A stretch of DNA of 64,000 bases. It comes from Symsagittifera roscoffensis. Its lineage: Eukaryota; Xenacoelomorpha; Acoela; Convolutidae. The translations under genes were made by a program, and so were the position numbers. Location of the stretch: contig NC_087062.1 in the NCBI RefSeq assembly GCF_963678635.1, positions 96,461,705-96,525,704 of the forward strand. Direction: 5' to 3'. Position 1 is the first letter of the stretch. Every line of letters begins with the position of its first letter. Positions 18,047 through 28,842 of the stretch are shown one piece after another. The notes below the pieces were generated by a model that made no database searches, was not told the DNA's origin, and saw nothing but the letters and a program-made list of their open reading frames with translations.

Positions 18047-19450
18047 TCCAAGCTATCTGAAAACCCTTGACAACGCCCCACTTCGGGCACTTTATTCAGT
18101 TTACTGGTTTAAATTGCTAGGTTGATCGAAACGATCGAACTTGTAAAACAGTATGGGTATACTATTTAATTAATATAAAGGTTTGATCCAACTAATCTGG
18201 TGTCAAAGTCACTGTCTTTTCTCGTTTTATGGTTTTTGTTCCTTTTTCTATTCTTTTTTGGTTTTTGTTTTGCTTTTTGTCTTTTTGCTCGTGTTTTTGT
18301 CCCCCTAGTTGCCCCCCTTTACTCGGTTAGCTAAGCCTCGTTCGGAGAGCGTACCAGGAAATTTTCTCGAGTTTTCTTAAAAAGCTATCACGGTACAACC
18401 GGAAGGTTTGCACGTTCCTGTCGAACCGTACCGCCGGTACTCTAGAATGGGCATTCAGCCCGAAGCTGTCTCAAGTGGGTTCGACTCCGTAGTCTTGATG
18501 TCGTAAACACCCAGGAGCGCCATAAAAACACTATGTAACATTCGTCTACTGCAGTCACACATGAGGCTTAAGAAAAATAGGCCCTATAACCACTGGCTCA
18601 AGGGTCAGGGACACCATCTCTTGTGTTTTTCTACCTCAAGAACGGTCGGAGCCAGTTCGGTTCGTTTGTGACATGAGACTACGACCCGTTACAGCTTAAA
18701 GGCTACTACTAAAATATCCCCCCACTCTAGAATTAGAAACGTCCCCATACTTAGGTCTCTAGATACCCAAAATACATGAACGCCGTTAAAAACCGGGTTG
18801 GAACAATCCGTTAAGTTACTTTTTATTAGACAGTGGAACTTTGATCCATTTCAGATGGATCAACCTAAAACTCGCCTTACCTCAACATAACAATTATAAA
18901 ACACACTCTAGGAATTTAAATTAAGTACTCACATTGTAGCACGCTCAAGAACCAGGAAGTAAATAAGTCGGTAAGCAACTCAAGAATTAATAAAGTAACT
19001 AAAATGAGTTTAATGTTAGTCAGTTTTAATAATAAGAACAAGTTTTTTCTCTAGACTGTAAGTTCTCGTGAACCATTGGGACACTCTAGCTGTCCACCTT
19101 TCCACCGAAGGTTCACTCTGGTCCAGTTAATAATAGTACTCCAATCACAACAATCCAGTTCGTGGGAATGCTCTCGTCTCTGTTTTAGATGGGACAGCTC
19201 TACTCTTGTTCTATTGTGACAGAAATTGCGAATAGCAATTTCCCACCGTTTTATTTAGCAACTTTCCCGCGATTGTTACTCGATTGTTCTGACTTCTCTT
19301 TTTCTGATTTTCAGTTATCGCGAGAAAATCGTGCATGACAGGTTCCATTCGAAATTTTGAAAAATTAAATTTCACTCCAAAATCAAGTGTTTTTTGCTTC
19401 TCTCAAGGTCAAACTTCCGAATATGACCGACTGGCACAGAATCAAGTGAT
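18047..19450 (-). repeat. Probable 5' LTR/leader region of the left element, limits unknown
   Basis: No genes are visible. The block keeps the CTCAAG word typical of this element (near 18,470, 18,600, 18,640, 18,948, 18,980 and 19,405), has a minus-strand AATAAA at 18,091-18,096 and a plus-strand T-rich tract at 18,220-18,310. These would fit an LTR with its poly(A) signal, but without the partner LTR neither end nor a primer-binding site can be fixed. Confidence 0.4.
18091..18096 (-). promoter_or_regulatory. Candidate poly(A) signal AATAAA (minus strand)
   Basis: TTTATT on the plus strand reads AATAAA on the element's sense strand, followed by a GTGCCC-type GC-rich segment as in many LTR R regions. 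A single hexamer is weak evidence. Confidence 0.35.
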
Positions 19451-19510
19451 GTTCTGTATATAACGCCTGCAGAGGTTTATGGAAAACGTTGTGAAGTGAG
19501 CTAGCAAAAC

Positions 19511-19576
19511 CAATTTAACTATCTATACGCGGCAATTTAACTATCTATACGCGGCAATTTAACTATCTATACGCGG
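19511..19576. repeat. 22-bp tandem repeat, 3 copies
   Basis: Three perfect copies of a 22-bp unit that begins CAATTTAACT and ends ACGCGG. They lie just right of the supposed limit of the left element. Function unknown. Confidence 0.95.
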
Positions 19577-19761
19577 AATGGCTTTTCCATCATAGAAAAT
19601 GAGCGAGTGTGCAATTATTTAGGAAAGAACGGAAAAGTTTGTACCATATGCAAAAGCAATGTTGTGTGACCACATTTTTTGTTCACGAAGACCGCCGGTA
19701 TACTTAATAATTCGAGGAGGTATAATTTATTGATAATCACATTGATTTAAAACTGTTTATT

Positions 19762-19947
19762 GTGCACGGAACGTGCGGTTTTACTTATCTTGACAAACGC
19801 CGCGTGCAAAACTTCAATCGCATCGTTTGTGGAAAACGAGGTCATAATGAAAAATTTTGTCGTTCGCAGACTTCAAATACAGCCAATCTAGTTGCAGAGA
19901 TTTTTGAACAAGAAGGACTTGAAGCACATAAAAATGAAGATGCATAA
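19762..19947 (+). pseudogene. Zinc-knuckle-like fragment
   Basis: A 61-codon frame contains CGKRGHNEKFC, the C-x4-H-x4-C end of a retroviral-type zinc knuckle whose first Cys is not in place. The frame ends quickly and nothing upstream extends it. It is best read as a piece of a decayed gag or nucleic-acid-binding ORF, with low confidence in the family. Confidence 0.35.
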
Positions 19948-21009
19948 AGTTTTCCGGTTTATGAGATGAAAGAGATCTCAGTGTTTTTTTTCTGAAGCAA
20001 GACGTTAATTTCCCTCGAATTTCATGGGTTTTAACTGATTTAGTGTTGGATAATGGATCCCCAATCACGATTTTGAACCATGTTTTGCAATGATTTACTG
20101 AAAAAAAAACGAGGACAAATGTCCTGAAAAAACTTCACTTCAATGGCATGCAAAAAAGAATACCAGCATGTAAATTTACCAAAAACTAAAGCTTGGCCAT
20201 CAAGAAGTTTTCTCTTATATATATTTTTAAAATCAGATTGGGTAATGGGACTTAAAGTTGGAGTATGACCTCCAGGGTTGAAATAAATAGATTAAAGTTT
20301 GAATTGATACAAAAATACATTTAAAATGTTTAAAACGTGTTTAGAACAGGTATTTTTTTCAATACGTTAATTGTCACAATCGTTAGTTAGTGAACGCAAA
20401 CGAAATGCTAGTTAGCCAAAAGTGTTTTATAATTGGTTTCCGAATGAAATCTGATGAGAAAAAGCTGTTGCGAGGCATGCTAGAGCTTTAAAGTTCAGCC
20501 ACATAGCAAGGGCAGCAATGTTGATTGGCTGATGAGATTATTCGGAAACACGGGCGCGCCTATTTTCATCGCACGCGACGTTTTTTGGCTGAATTAATAC
20601 AATGATAAAAAACGCGTTGATTTGTTACATACGATCAAAACAGTGTTTAAAACATGTTTTAAATCACTCATATATTTTATTAACGAACCCTGATGACCTC
20701 GAATACGATAAAGAAAACAACTTCTTAGCTTTTAGAGAAAACTCTGCGCATACTGTACATAATTCTGTGAATTTTGCCGGAATGAGCGATAGCGTTTTTT
20801 TTTTAAAAAAATAACAGATTAATAGCCCAACTTTCGATAATGACCTATCTACGGTTAACGAAATTGTATCAAAGTTTTTAGATATTAGAAAAAGGAACAA
20901 AACTCAAATGAGAGCGAGGCATACCCCTATGAACTTACACAAACTTTTTGATAAGGAGATGAAGTTGAGGCTAACCAGTTAAGTGTAGGCTGAACAGTTT
21001 GTCCAACCC

Positions 21010-21468
21010 GTGTTGTTTGCGCAAAAACACAATTGTGCTATTAAGATAGCTTTGGATGCACGTGAGTTGATCAACGATTTTTGTTTCAATAGAGGATCGG
21101 TGCCACGGGTGGACCTTCGCGAAAAAAACATTTTGTTAGAAAGCCAAATAAAAAAACACACTAGGTTCTGTCTTTTTTTAAGCAAATTACGTAAAACTTA
21201 TGGCTTTGGACAATTATCCTTAAAGTCTAGCACGGCATGGTGGGCATCCGATCCGTGCGCACTACACAGCAAAGCGAACGGATCTGATGCTTTCCGTTTG
21301 CGGGGGGCACTGGGATTACCGAGAAAGTTGTTGGTGAAAACACTGACATCAAAGCGAAGTTTTACACCCTCGTTAGACGAAGGGTTCAGTTTCGTTTCTG
21401 TCCCAGATGCTCAGAGGATCGGATTAACTTCCAATCGCCCAAGTAGCCAACAGGTTTGCTCATCTTGA
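21010..21468 (+). pseudogene. Decayed reverse-transcriptase fragment
   Basis: The frame starts with CAIKIALDARELIND, which resembles the start of the RT palm in gypsy-type elements (a K-IALDAR-x-N pattern before the metal-binding block). The similarity stops after about 30 residues and the rest of the 152-codon frame is not RT-like, so this is a fragment, probably rearranged. The name of the family cannot be given. Confidence 0.35.
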
Positions 21469-21890
21469 TTGGTCGTAAGGCTATGACCTAAAACCGACAG
21501 AAATGTGACCATTGTTACTTCAACCCCCTTCGTGGAGGAATGCATCTGCGTGGAGACGGAGCCCAACTTTTATTTTTGACGTTATAGTATAACTTACACT
21601 TTACATATTGATAATACTATGCGCTTGATGCAAGCAGTGATTCAATCTCAGTCTACCCCTTACTTGTACAGTGGTTTCGGATAGTGGTGGTCCAGCTCGA
21701 CCACTTCTAATTAGAGGTATTGGAGCTGACAGTCCAAATCTCGCCTGGGAACCCTAGATGTTTGAATCATCTTGGGACTTCTTACTAGAAGCTGCGCATT
21801 ATATCCTAACGGCTAGTGAGCTCTGACCTGACACTCCTTCGACGCCCGGATCAGTAAGCGGAATTGGTTTACTCCGAAGGCTGTTCATGA

Positions 21891-21895
21891 CTGGG
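21891..21895. repeat. Target-site duplication CTGGG (left)
   Basis: CTGGG directly precedes the left copia LTR and recurs at 26,403-26,407 directly after the right LTR. Confidence 0.9.
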
Positions 21896-22098
21896 TGTCA
21901 GAATTAGCCGCGAGATGTCGATGGGCGATGGAACTAATTACCGAAGACGATTACCATATATGGTACCCTTCCGAGAAAAACGACATCAATTCTTAGAACT
22001 TATTAATACCAACTCGAATACCAGTCTCAATGCTTTATATACCACTAACATTCATTCTTTATCATCAATTCAGTCAATTGACAAAACCTAGCTTGAAA
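21896..22098 (+). repeat. Copia 5' LTR
   Basis: Starts TGTCAGAATTA and ends CTAGCTTGAAA, immediately before the primer-binding site. It matches 26,200-26,402 without net length change. Confidence 0.93.
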
Positions 22099-22113
22099 GG
22101 TTATGGGCCCAGC
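22099..22113 (+). promoter_or_regulatory. Copia-type primer-binding site (half tRNA-iMet)
   Basis: GGTTATGGGCCCAGC directly follows the LTR. The same word follows the LTR of Drosophila copia, where it pairs with an internal part of initiator tRNA-Met (a half-tRNA primer) instead of its 3' end. Confidence 0.85.
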
Positions 22114-22350
22114 TACTTGCTGACGGGGTTTAACTTATGAACAAGTTAAATCTTTCAAACTTTGTGATCACACTCTAGCAAGCATAGATTAACTTTGCGA
22201 CTCAATTTATCAATTTCGAATAAAAATTCTCTCCTCTCCTACGATCGATTTATCGACTTCGATCAAGTTTTCTTTCAATCTCTTTCTCTCCTTTTGATCG
22301 ATTTCGATCTGATCCTATTACATTAACTTTTCTTCTCCTCCATCTGGCAG

Positions 22351-25300
22351 ATGGCCACCCCGACTAACTCTCGAGCAGAACGACTCACCTACAGCGGGAA
22401 AGAAGAAGAGCAGTTTGAAGCCCGCATCTACGTCCTGAACCTGTCGGACTGCCTCTTCAACAAGATCGTGACGATAGCGGCTTCCTCTGACGAAACGCCA
22501 GCCGAGAAGACGAAGCGCGAGAAGGAATAAGCGGCTTTGGCGAAACAGCAGTACATGGTGTGGTGTGAGCTGGTGCAGTGCTTCGACAAGGGGAGCATCA
22601 ACTTCATCCGAAGTTACAAGCCGAACGGTCCAGCGGCGTGGGCGCCCTAGTGAAGCAGTTCAAGTCGACGGAACGACCCCGCATCCACACCCTGCTCTCG
22701 CAACTGACAAGTCTGACGATGGTGACTGGTGAACGTGTGACCGAGTACTTGACGAGAGCCGAGAACGTCAAACTGGATCTGGACGATGCTGAAGAGATAG
22801 TGTCCATCCCCTCGTCACGGCGATGGTGCTCAAGGGTCTATCTAAGGATTACGATCACAAATCGACTGTCCTCAATTTCGGTGCACCCAAGCCTTACGAC
22901 AAAACGAAGCAAGACCTCATCAACTTCGAGAGCACCAGATGTCTGTCAACTGGTAAGGAATCAACTGCAGCGTTTCATGTTACAGACAAAAAGAGGGTAG
23001 CCTGCCTCAAGTGTGGAAGAACGGGGCATATGGCGAGAGAGTGCCGAGGACGAGAAACGAGAACGTCTTTCAACTGCGGGACGAAAGGCCACCTTGCTAG
23101 CAAGTGCAGAACGCCACGGAAGAAAGGGTCGATCGATGTTGCGGGGGCTTCAGGGAACGCGCGTACAGCTGGCTTCTTCAGTTTAGAATCGTTCGATGCC
23201 CTTGATGAGCAGTGCTGCGAGCTTATAGTGGACTCTGGTTGCAATGGGTTCATGATCAAGGACAAGGAGCTCTTTGTGGAGCTGGACGAGAACTTCAAGT
23301 CAGATGTGGGCAACGCCAACTCGTCTCGGTTTTTTTTCTCGAGGACAAGGGACAGTACGATGTGGAGTCATCAACAAGAACGGATGCAGTGTGAGCTAGA
23401 ACTACGGGATGCTTACTGGGTACCGAGCTACGCAAAGAACCTCATCTCAGTCAAGCGACGTACGGATGAAGGAGGTACGGTCAAGTTTGAACTTTTCCTC
23501 ATTTAAAATTTCCAGATGGGACTGTATTACCTCTTACAATGGGTGACGAACTGTATAGTTTGCAGGTGTTCCCTTTGCGCAACACTTTACAGTCTCATTC
23601 CAGCCGCACACTTACGAATTTACACTTGGCACTTGGACACAACAATTTCAACGATGTGGCTCGACTCCCAAAATTGGTGCAGGGATGGTGATCAATGCGG
23701 ATGGGGATACTGGACACTGCAGTACGTGTGAATTGGAAAAAGCGAAGCGGGTGCCTACTACCAAGAGGTGGGGGACGGGACTGAGGCCAATTCACCAAAC
23801 GTCAAACGAAGGCTATCGGTATGCAGTGGGATTCATAGACAGCTTCAGCCGTTTTTGTGCCATCTACCCCAAGAAGACCAAGGAAGAAGTGGTAGGGGAA
23901 ATTATAATTCTTCATTGCCGACGTGGGCATACCAGACACTTTGGTATCGGACAACGCTATGGAATTCAAATCCAAGGTATTCTCCAATCTGTGTGTCAGA
24001 AATGGGATCCGCCAAGAGTTTTCGGCTCCCTACACGCCGGAAGAGAACGGAAAGATCGAGAGGGTCTGGGTGACAGTGACAGGCATGGCACGATGCATGA
24101 TGTCTACAGCAGGAGTCCCTAAACAACTATGGCCCCATGCTCTAGCTACTGCTGTCTATGTCAAGAACCGTAGCTTCCATTCTGCCCACAACAGAACACC
24201 GTTTGAAATGTTTAATGGGGTTAAACCAAATTTGTCAAATATTCACCAATTTGGTTGGAGAGCTTTTGTGTTGGATCAAAACAGGAAGAAACTGGAGATT
24301 AAAGCGCGGGAAGCAATGTGCTGGGTTACTCCGAAAACAGCAAGGCGTTCGTAGTGGCTTCTCTGGAAGGATCAACTGTGCGAGGACCTGACAAGATTGG
24401 AGCATCTCGTGATGTGACGTTCAACGACAGTGACTTCCCAAAACGATCGGGCAGTTCCCACACAACGCCAAGTGACATCTTCTACGAAAAACCAACCGAG
24501 GAACGCAAAAGTGCTGCCAACCAAGACAGAATGCAAAGATCCACCAAGTGACAATGATTGCGGGGGCAAGGAAATGATTTCAGTGGATGTCAACAAAGGC
24601 TTCACGGAATCAAGTCAGGGAGCAACAACTGTGCAACCTATGCCTACAACCAGCCGCTGGTTGCGGCAACAAGGGGCAACGCAAGACTCCTCAAAGGTTC
24701 AATGACTACGTGATGGGACAAGAGATGGAGAACTTAGCACCTCACTCGTATGCGTTGCTTCCAACAGGGCTAGCGGAAAGTGCGAAAGAAGCGTTGCAAG
24801 ACTCCAACTGGAAAGCAGCAATGGATCGAGAGTACGAAAGCCTCATTTCCAACAAAGTGTGGACGTTGGTAAAGCGTGTGAAAGGCAAGCAACCGATCGC
24901 AATGGGGTGGTAGCATTACGCACTCAAGATTAACTAACTGGGCGAAGTGAGCAAGTACCAAGCGCGATTTGAGGCAAGGCGATTTTCGCAAGCTGCTGGG
25001 GTGGACTACAACGAGACGTACTCAGCGACTGCAAAACTTACCACAATTCGGACTGTGCTTGCATGTGGAGCGTCAATGGGTATGGACTTCTACCAGATAG
25101 ATGTGAGGACAGCCTACTTGAACGCTCCCATCGAAGAGGAAATCTATCGGGATCAACCTGAAGGATACAACAAAGGAAACGAACTGGTAAGCAAGCTTCA
25201 ACGATCTCTCTATGGTCTGAAGCGATAGGGAAGAAACTGGTTCGAATGACTTTCGGCGTATCTGGGTGAGAGTGGTTTTGAATCGTCTGTCCACGACCAA

Positions 25301-26198
25301 TGCCCAATGATCCTGAAGCGCAATGGGCATAAATGCTGGATCGTGATATGGGTTGATGATATCCTCTACTGCTCAACCGACAAGAATTGGTTCGTGCGTG
25401 GTTCAAGGGTATGATGCAGAAAAGGTTCACGATTGGTGACGACTCGCCTCTAATTTGGTTTCTGGGGACAGCATTCAAAGTGGATGAAAGGAGTGTGACT
25501 CTCAATCACTCGGTGTACGTGAGCAACCTTCTTCAAAAGCATAGTGTGGAAAACTGTAAACCTCAGGCTGCTTCGACTCCACTAGCAGAAATGGTTGAAC
25601 TGAGTAGAGAGCAAATGCCTGAAGATGGGTCATTAGAGCAAAAAGAAATGAAAGACATGGACTACCGAACAATTGTGGGGAGAATCTCTTATCTGGCCTT
25701 GACTACTCGACCCGACTTATGCTTCACTGCCCACCAACTCGCAAAACTTCTGTGCAACCCAGGTAAACTGGCAAGCGGCTAAGCATGTTTTGCGCTTTTT
25801 TCAGGGAACTAAAGATGTGGGAATCAGCTACCACAAGTTCGCCCAACGTCGGTTGGAAGGCTTCTCTGATGCGGACTACGCCAGCTGTAAAGATGACAGA
25901 AGAAGTGTGACTGGATTCTGCTTTACTCTGGGAAGTGGTGCTATCTCCTGGGCTGTGATGACTCGACTACTATCAGCAGCGACAGCCAAGCATGTCTGGC
26001 CCTATCTACCAGAGGGGACAACAGTGCCAAGACCAAGCACTACGCAACCCGCATGGCGTTTATCCGAGAAGAAGTTCAATGAAAGAACATTGAGCTGAAG
26101 TTCGTGGCAACAGGAGACAACCCGGCCGATATCTTCACAGATGGGCTGGGGCGCATGAAGACAAAACATCATCTCCAACGACTCTCGGCTAAGCCGTG
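22351..26198 (+). pseudogene. Copia gag-pol, disrupted
   Basis: One long gag-pol frame begins at an ATG at 22,351 (MATPTNSRAE). A stop interrupts it at about codon 60, and several frame changes follow. Recognisable parts in order are a gag core, one good zinc knuckle (CLKCGRTGHMAREC) and one that lost its first Cys (FNCGTKGHLASKC), protease DSG near 23,230, an integrase with the H-x-H and C-x2-C zinc residues near 23,620-23,730 and a DDE core, RT with YQIDVRTAYLNA and a WVDD catalytic box near 25,350, and RNase H with FSDADYASCKDDRRS near 25,870. The end has the usual copia ADIFTDGL motif. It is non-functional. Confidence 0.92.
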
Positions 26199-26199
26199 G

Positions 26200-26402
26200 G
26201 GTCAGAGTTAACCACGAGATGTCGATGGGCGATGAAACTAATTACCGAAGACGATTACCATATAAGGTCACCTCCCGAGAAAAACAACATCAATTCTTTG
26301 AACTCATTAATACCAACTCAAATACCAGTCTCAATGCTTTATATACCACTAACATTCCTTCTTTATCATCAATTCATTCTACTGATAAAACCTAGCTTGA
26401 AA
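26200..26402 (+). repeat. Copia 3' LTR
   Basis: Copy of the 5' LTR whose first base is mutated (G in place of T). A purine-rich tract (GCCGTGGG) precedes it. CTGGG follows. Confidence 0.92.
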
Positions 26403-26407
26403 CTGGG
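26403..26407. repeat. Target-site duplication CTGGG (right)
   Basis: Matches the five bases before the left LTR. Confidence 0.9.
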
Positions 26408-26476
26408 CAATAAACTATACAGCCTAAGACCCATTACTGTTAATGCATAGAGAAATTTGACTAATACTGTACTTTG

Positions 26477-27357
26477 AGTCTCCACTTGATCCCGGCCAAG
26501 TACATGAAATTTGATCACTACTTCTTGTGAAGTGAGGACGGGTTATGGTTTGGGCCTTTTTACTTGTCAGCTCAAGGTTTTGGGGCGGTGCGAAGTGAAT
26601 TGCAGTCTAAGTTTGGTCTACGTTGAGTAGACCAGTCGATGAGAGGCGATCCCCAGAGGTAACCATGCAAGGGACAAAAGTGCTGCCGGAAGACACATGC
26701 GTTATCATAGTAGCAGTGACGCAATCACAAAACCGCTTCTTGAACAGCTTGACTATAGTGAATTTTTGCGTAAACTCAGCAACTAGTGTATCCTACCGCG
26801 AACTGAAACGAGTTTCTGTTTTAGCGCAACATCAAGTGAGCTTCCTGGTCAATAGGATGCGGAATCCGGGGTTACTGAGTGATCTGCATGCTTTTTGATT
26901 GCTTCACTGGGTAGGAGAACCGTCCCTATAAAGACACGGAAAACACAACTAGTCGCCTGAGCTCATGTTACTCGTTCGCCGAATCACGTCGGGACTCCAC
27001 ACGAAGTTTTTCTGAGTTTTTCACATTTTTATGGGTGCACGCCATATGCGTAAACATTGTTTCAAACATGAACATGAATAACCAATTGCTGAAACACCGT
27101 GCCTTCCAGAAACTCAATATTCACATTTTGCAGTCGACTGTTATATGCATATGCTGTTATCATTTTCCGAACTTTTCTCGTGACCATGTAGTTTTGTTAA
27201 AACGAATTTGCAAATCTACAAAGTCTGAGCTGTTCTGAAATTGCAGCTGTGTGTCCACCAGTTGACTCTTTCAGTAGACTCAACTAGGCTCATTCATAAT
27301 TAGTCTCACACCGAACCCGAGGCAATGGTAATCCTAGTGTGAACATACCATAACTGA
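26477..27357. other. Upstream region of RPL23, copy A
   Basis: About 880 bp upstream of the RPL23 5' exon, repeated without visible change upstream of copy B. A TATA-like word (CCCTATAAAG) occurs at 26,928-26,937, which could be a core promoter. A 91-codon frame at 26,623-26,898 has no recognisable similarity and is preserved only because the duplication is recent. Confidence 0.4.
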
Positions 27358-27369
27358 CTCTTTCATCAT
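27358..27369 (+). promoter_or_regulatory. Candidate 5'TOP start and non-coding first exon of RPL23 (copy A)
   Basis: CTCTTTCATCAT followed by a strong donor GTAAGT at 27,370. A C followed by a pyrimidine run is how animal ribosomal-protein mRNAs begin (5'TOP). The matching acceptor would be TTTTTTCAG at 27,747-27,755, 3 nt before the ATG. The same arrangement is at 36,545 in copy B. Confidence 0.55.
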
Positions 27370-27758
27370 GTAAGTATCGTATTTTACGCGTTGTTCCAGT
27401 TTGCTTCTATCCAGTTCGATAATCTCGTGCATATTAGGTCCGGGTTTGGTTTGTGAGCTCGTATTGAACACTATCTGATCAATCAGTTTTCTGATCTTGT
27501 TCTCGACAAGCTTTGAACATAACGTTCTCTCAAAACTCAGGCTCGAAACAGTAAATACATGTACATGATTTATATAAATTGCTGGGTTATAGTTTTCCTG
27601 ACACTAAATCCCAAGTTCTGACCCGAGTGCGGCAGTTTTAAAGTTGTGTGTGAGACTGATTTCTTATATTTTGCGCATCGGGTTATTGCAACGAATAAAC
27701 TACGGCCAATTGGTTGTTTTTTTAAAATTACGTTTCATTTTACTGTTTTTTTCAGAGT

Positions 27759-28517
27759 ATGTCGCGACGAGGAAAGGGAGGTGGAGGTTGTAAGTTCAGG
27801 ATCTCTCTCGGTCTCCCGGTAGGAGCAGTCATCAACTGTGCGGACAACACCGGTGCGAAGAACTTGTACATCATCTCTGTGAAGCGAGTCACTGGAAGAC
27901 TTAACAGGTATGGCGAGAGCGTGCTAGGTATGTGTCATAAGTGCTGGAAGAAATACAGTAGAGGGTGGATATAACGGTTTTGTTTATAACGAACTGACTC
28001 GTAAAACGAGCCGAAAGTACCACTTCTACATTCTCATCAATTGTTCCATGTTCCAGCTCGTTTTTATAAAAAAAATACGAGTTTATTAATCAACGCACAA
28101 ATTCAGAACAAATTTTGGGTTCGTTTTATCCACCCTTCACTTTAATTGTGCTGAGTAAGTAAAGGTCTACGCTTAAATTTACGAGATTTCAAGAGATTTC
28201 TTTGCTATCTCACGCCTTAATTTTGTCTTTTTTTGAACCTCTATAGGTTGCCAGCCGCTGGATGCGGTGACATGGTGATGGCCACGGTGAAGAAAGGCAA
28301 GCCAGAACTGAGGAAGAAAGTCATGCCGGCAGTTGTGATCAGACAGAGGAAGCCCTACAGACGCAAGGACGGTGTGTTCATCTACTTCGAGGACAACGCT
28401 GGAGTCATTGTCAATGTAAAGGGAGAGATGAAAGGATCTGCCATCACTGGACCGGTTGCCAAGGAGTGCGCTGACCTGTGGCCTAAAATCAGTTCTAATG
28501 CTTCCTCTGTCGCATAA
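27759..28517 (+). CDS. RPL23: Ribosomal protein uL14 (RPL23), copy A
   Basis: Coding exons are 27,759-27,907 and 28,247-28,517, joined at AG/G to give 139 aa, close to the 140 aa of vertebrate RPL23. The sequence is nearly identical to animal uL14 throughout ([20 protein letters not shown], then GRLNR/LPAAG across the junction and [15 protein letters not shown]). uL14 is a large-subunit protein at the subunit interface. The intron is a normal GT-AG intron (GTATGG ... CTATAG). A stop occurs within the intron in the unspliced frame, so splicing is needed. The acceptor-like TTTCAG ends 3 nt before the ATG. Copy B encodes the same protein. Confidence 0.97.
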
Positions 28518-28576
28518 TTGATTTTTCCCTCATTCAATTTTTCTGTTTGTCTATTTTTGGGTATAAGAGCTATTAA

Positions 28577-28598
28577 AATGCATTACATGTAATGCATT
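28577..28598. terminator. 22-bp perfect palindrome 3' of RPL23 (copy A)
   Basis: AATGCATTACATGTAATGCATT reads the same on both strands and lies 60 bp after the stop codon, just after an ATTAAA poly(A)-signal variant at 28,572-28,577. It is repeated at 37,764 in copy B. A role in 3' end formation is only a possibility. Confidence 0.4.
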
Positions 28599-28745
28599 GT
28601 AATGTACATGTAACATTTAACAAAATTCCTTTGTCAGTTGTGCAACGACCTTTCAAAAACAGTAGGAAGCGTATCTAACGAAACCCAGGTTACACGAAAA
28701 AACTTTCGTTTTACACGCTTTACGTTGTGTAAAAGTTTCGCTGTA

Positions 28746-28842
28746 CAGTGGAGTGTGGATATAACGAAAGCGGATATGACGAAAGTTTTCCGGGTCCCTT
28801 GACTCAAAGGACTCGGAGTTTCGTTATATCCGCTTTATACTG
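28746..28842. mobile_element. Short pogo/Tigger-like MITE (copy A)
   Basis: A 97-bp element flanked by TA on both sides, with inverted ends (CAGTGGAGTGTGGATATAAC at the left; the reverse complement of the right end starts CAGTATAAAGCGGATATAAC). TA target sites and CAGT...ATAACGAA ends are typical of Tc1/mariner-pogo relatives. No coding capacity. The same element is at 37,933-38,029 in copy B. Confidence 0.7.

Larger units (their letters stand above)
1..19450 (-). mobile_element. Giant Ty3/gypsy-type LTR retrotransposon, minus strand, left end outside window
   Basis: The gag-protease and pol (RT-RNase H-integrase) ORFs identify a Ty3/gypsy element transcribed right to left. Four to five more ORFs on the same strand follow pol without any host gene between them, so I treat them as accessory genes of the element. 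The 3' LTR must lie left of base 1 and therefore the LTRs cannot be paired. The right limit near 19.4 kb is inferred from where the element's over-represented hexamer (CTCAAG on the plus strand) stops and a 22-bp repeat begins. All long ORFs are intact except for one TAG between the last two, so the copy looks recent. Internal length already exceeds 16 kb, far above the 5-7 kb typical of the superfamily. A nested or composite origin of the 1-8.6 kb part is possible but no boundary is visible. Confidence 0.8.
19577..21890. other. Degraded repeat DNA with retroelement scraps
   Basis: About 2.3 kb with no intact gene. Two scraps are recognisable (entries at 19,762 and 21,010). The rest is AT-rich with homopolymer runs, and I see no RNA gene or promoter I can support. 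Confidence 0.5.
21896..26402 (+). mobile_element. Ty1/copia LTR retrotransposon, complete but decayed
   Basis: Two 203-bp LTRs, a 5-bp CTGGG target duplication, a copia-type primer-binding site and recognisable gag, protease, integrase and RT-RNase H in the copia order (integrase before RT) define a 4507-bp element. The LTRs differ at roughly 18 positions by eye (near 9%), so the insertion is old. The coding region has many stops and frame changes and cannot work. The right end is followed by 69 bp of flank before the duplicated gene block starts. Confidence 0.95.

Noticed and set aside
18465-18500. tRNA-like GGGTTCGACTCC box B near 18,475
   Set aside because: No matching A box, acceptor stem or T stem; a lone B-box word is not enough.
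20664-20900. 78-codon minus-strand ORF near 20.7 kb
   Set aside because: No similarity, low complexity and surrounded by decayed repeat DNA.
26623-26898. 91-codon ORF present twice upstream of RPL23 (again at 35,810)
   Set aside because: Its identity in both copies follows from the recent duplication and is not evidence of selection; no similarity recognised.
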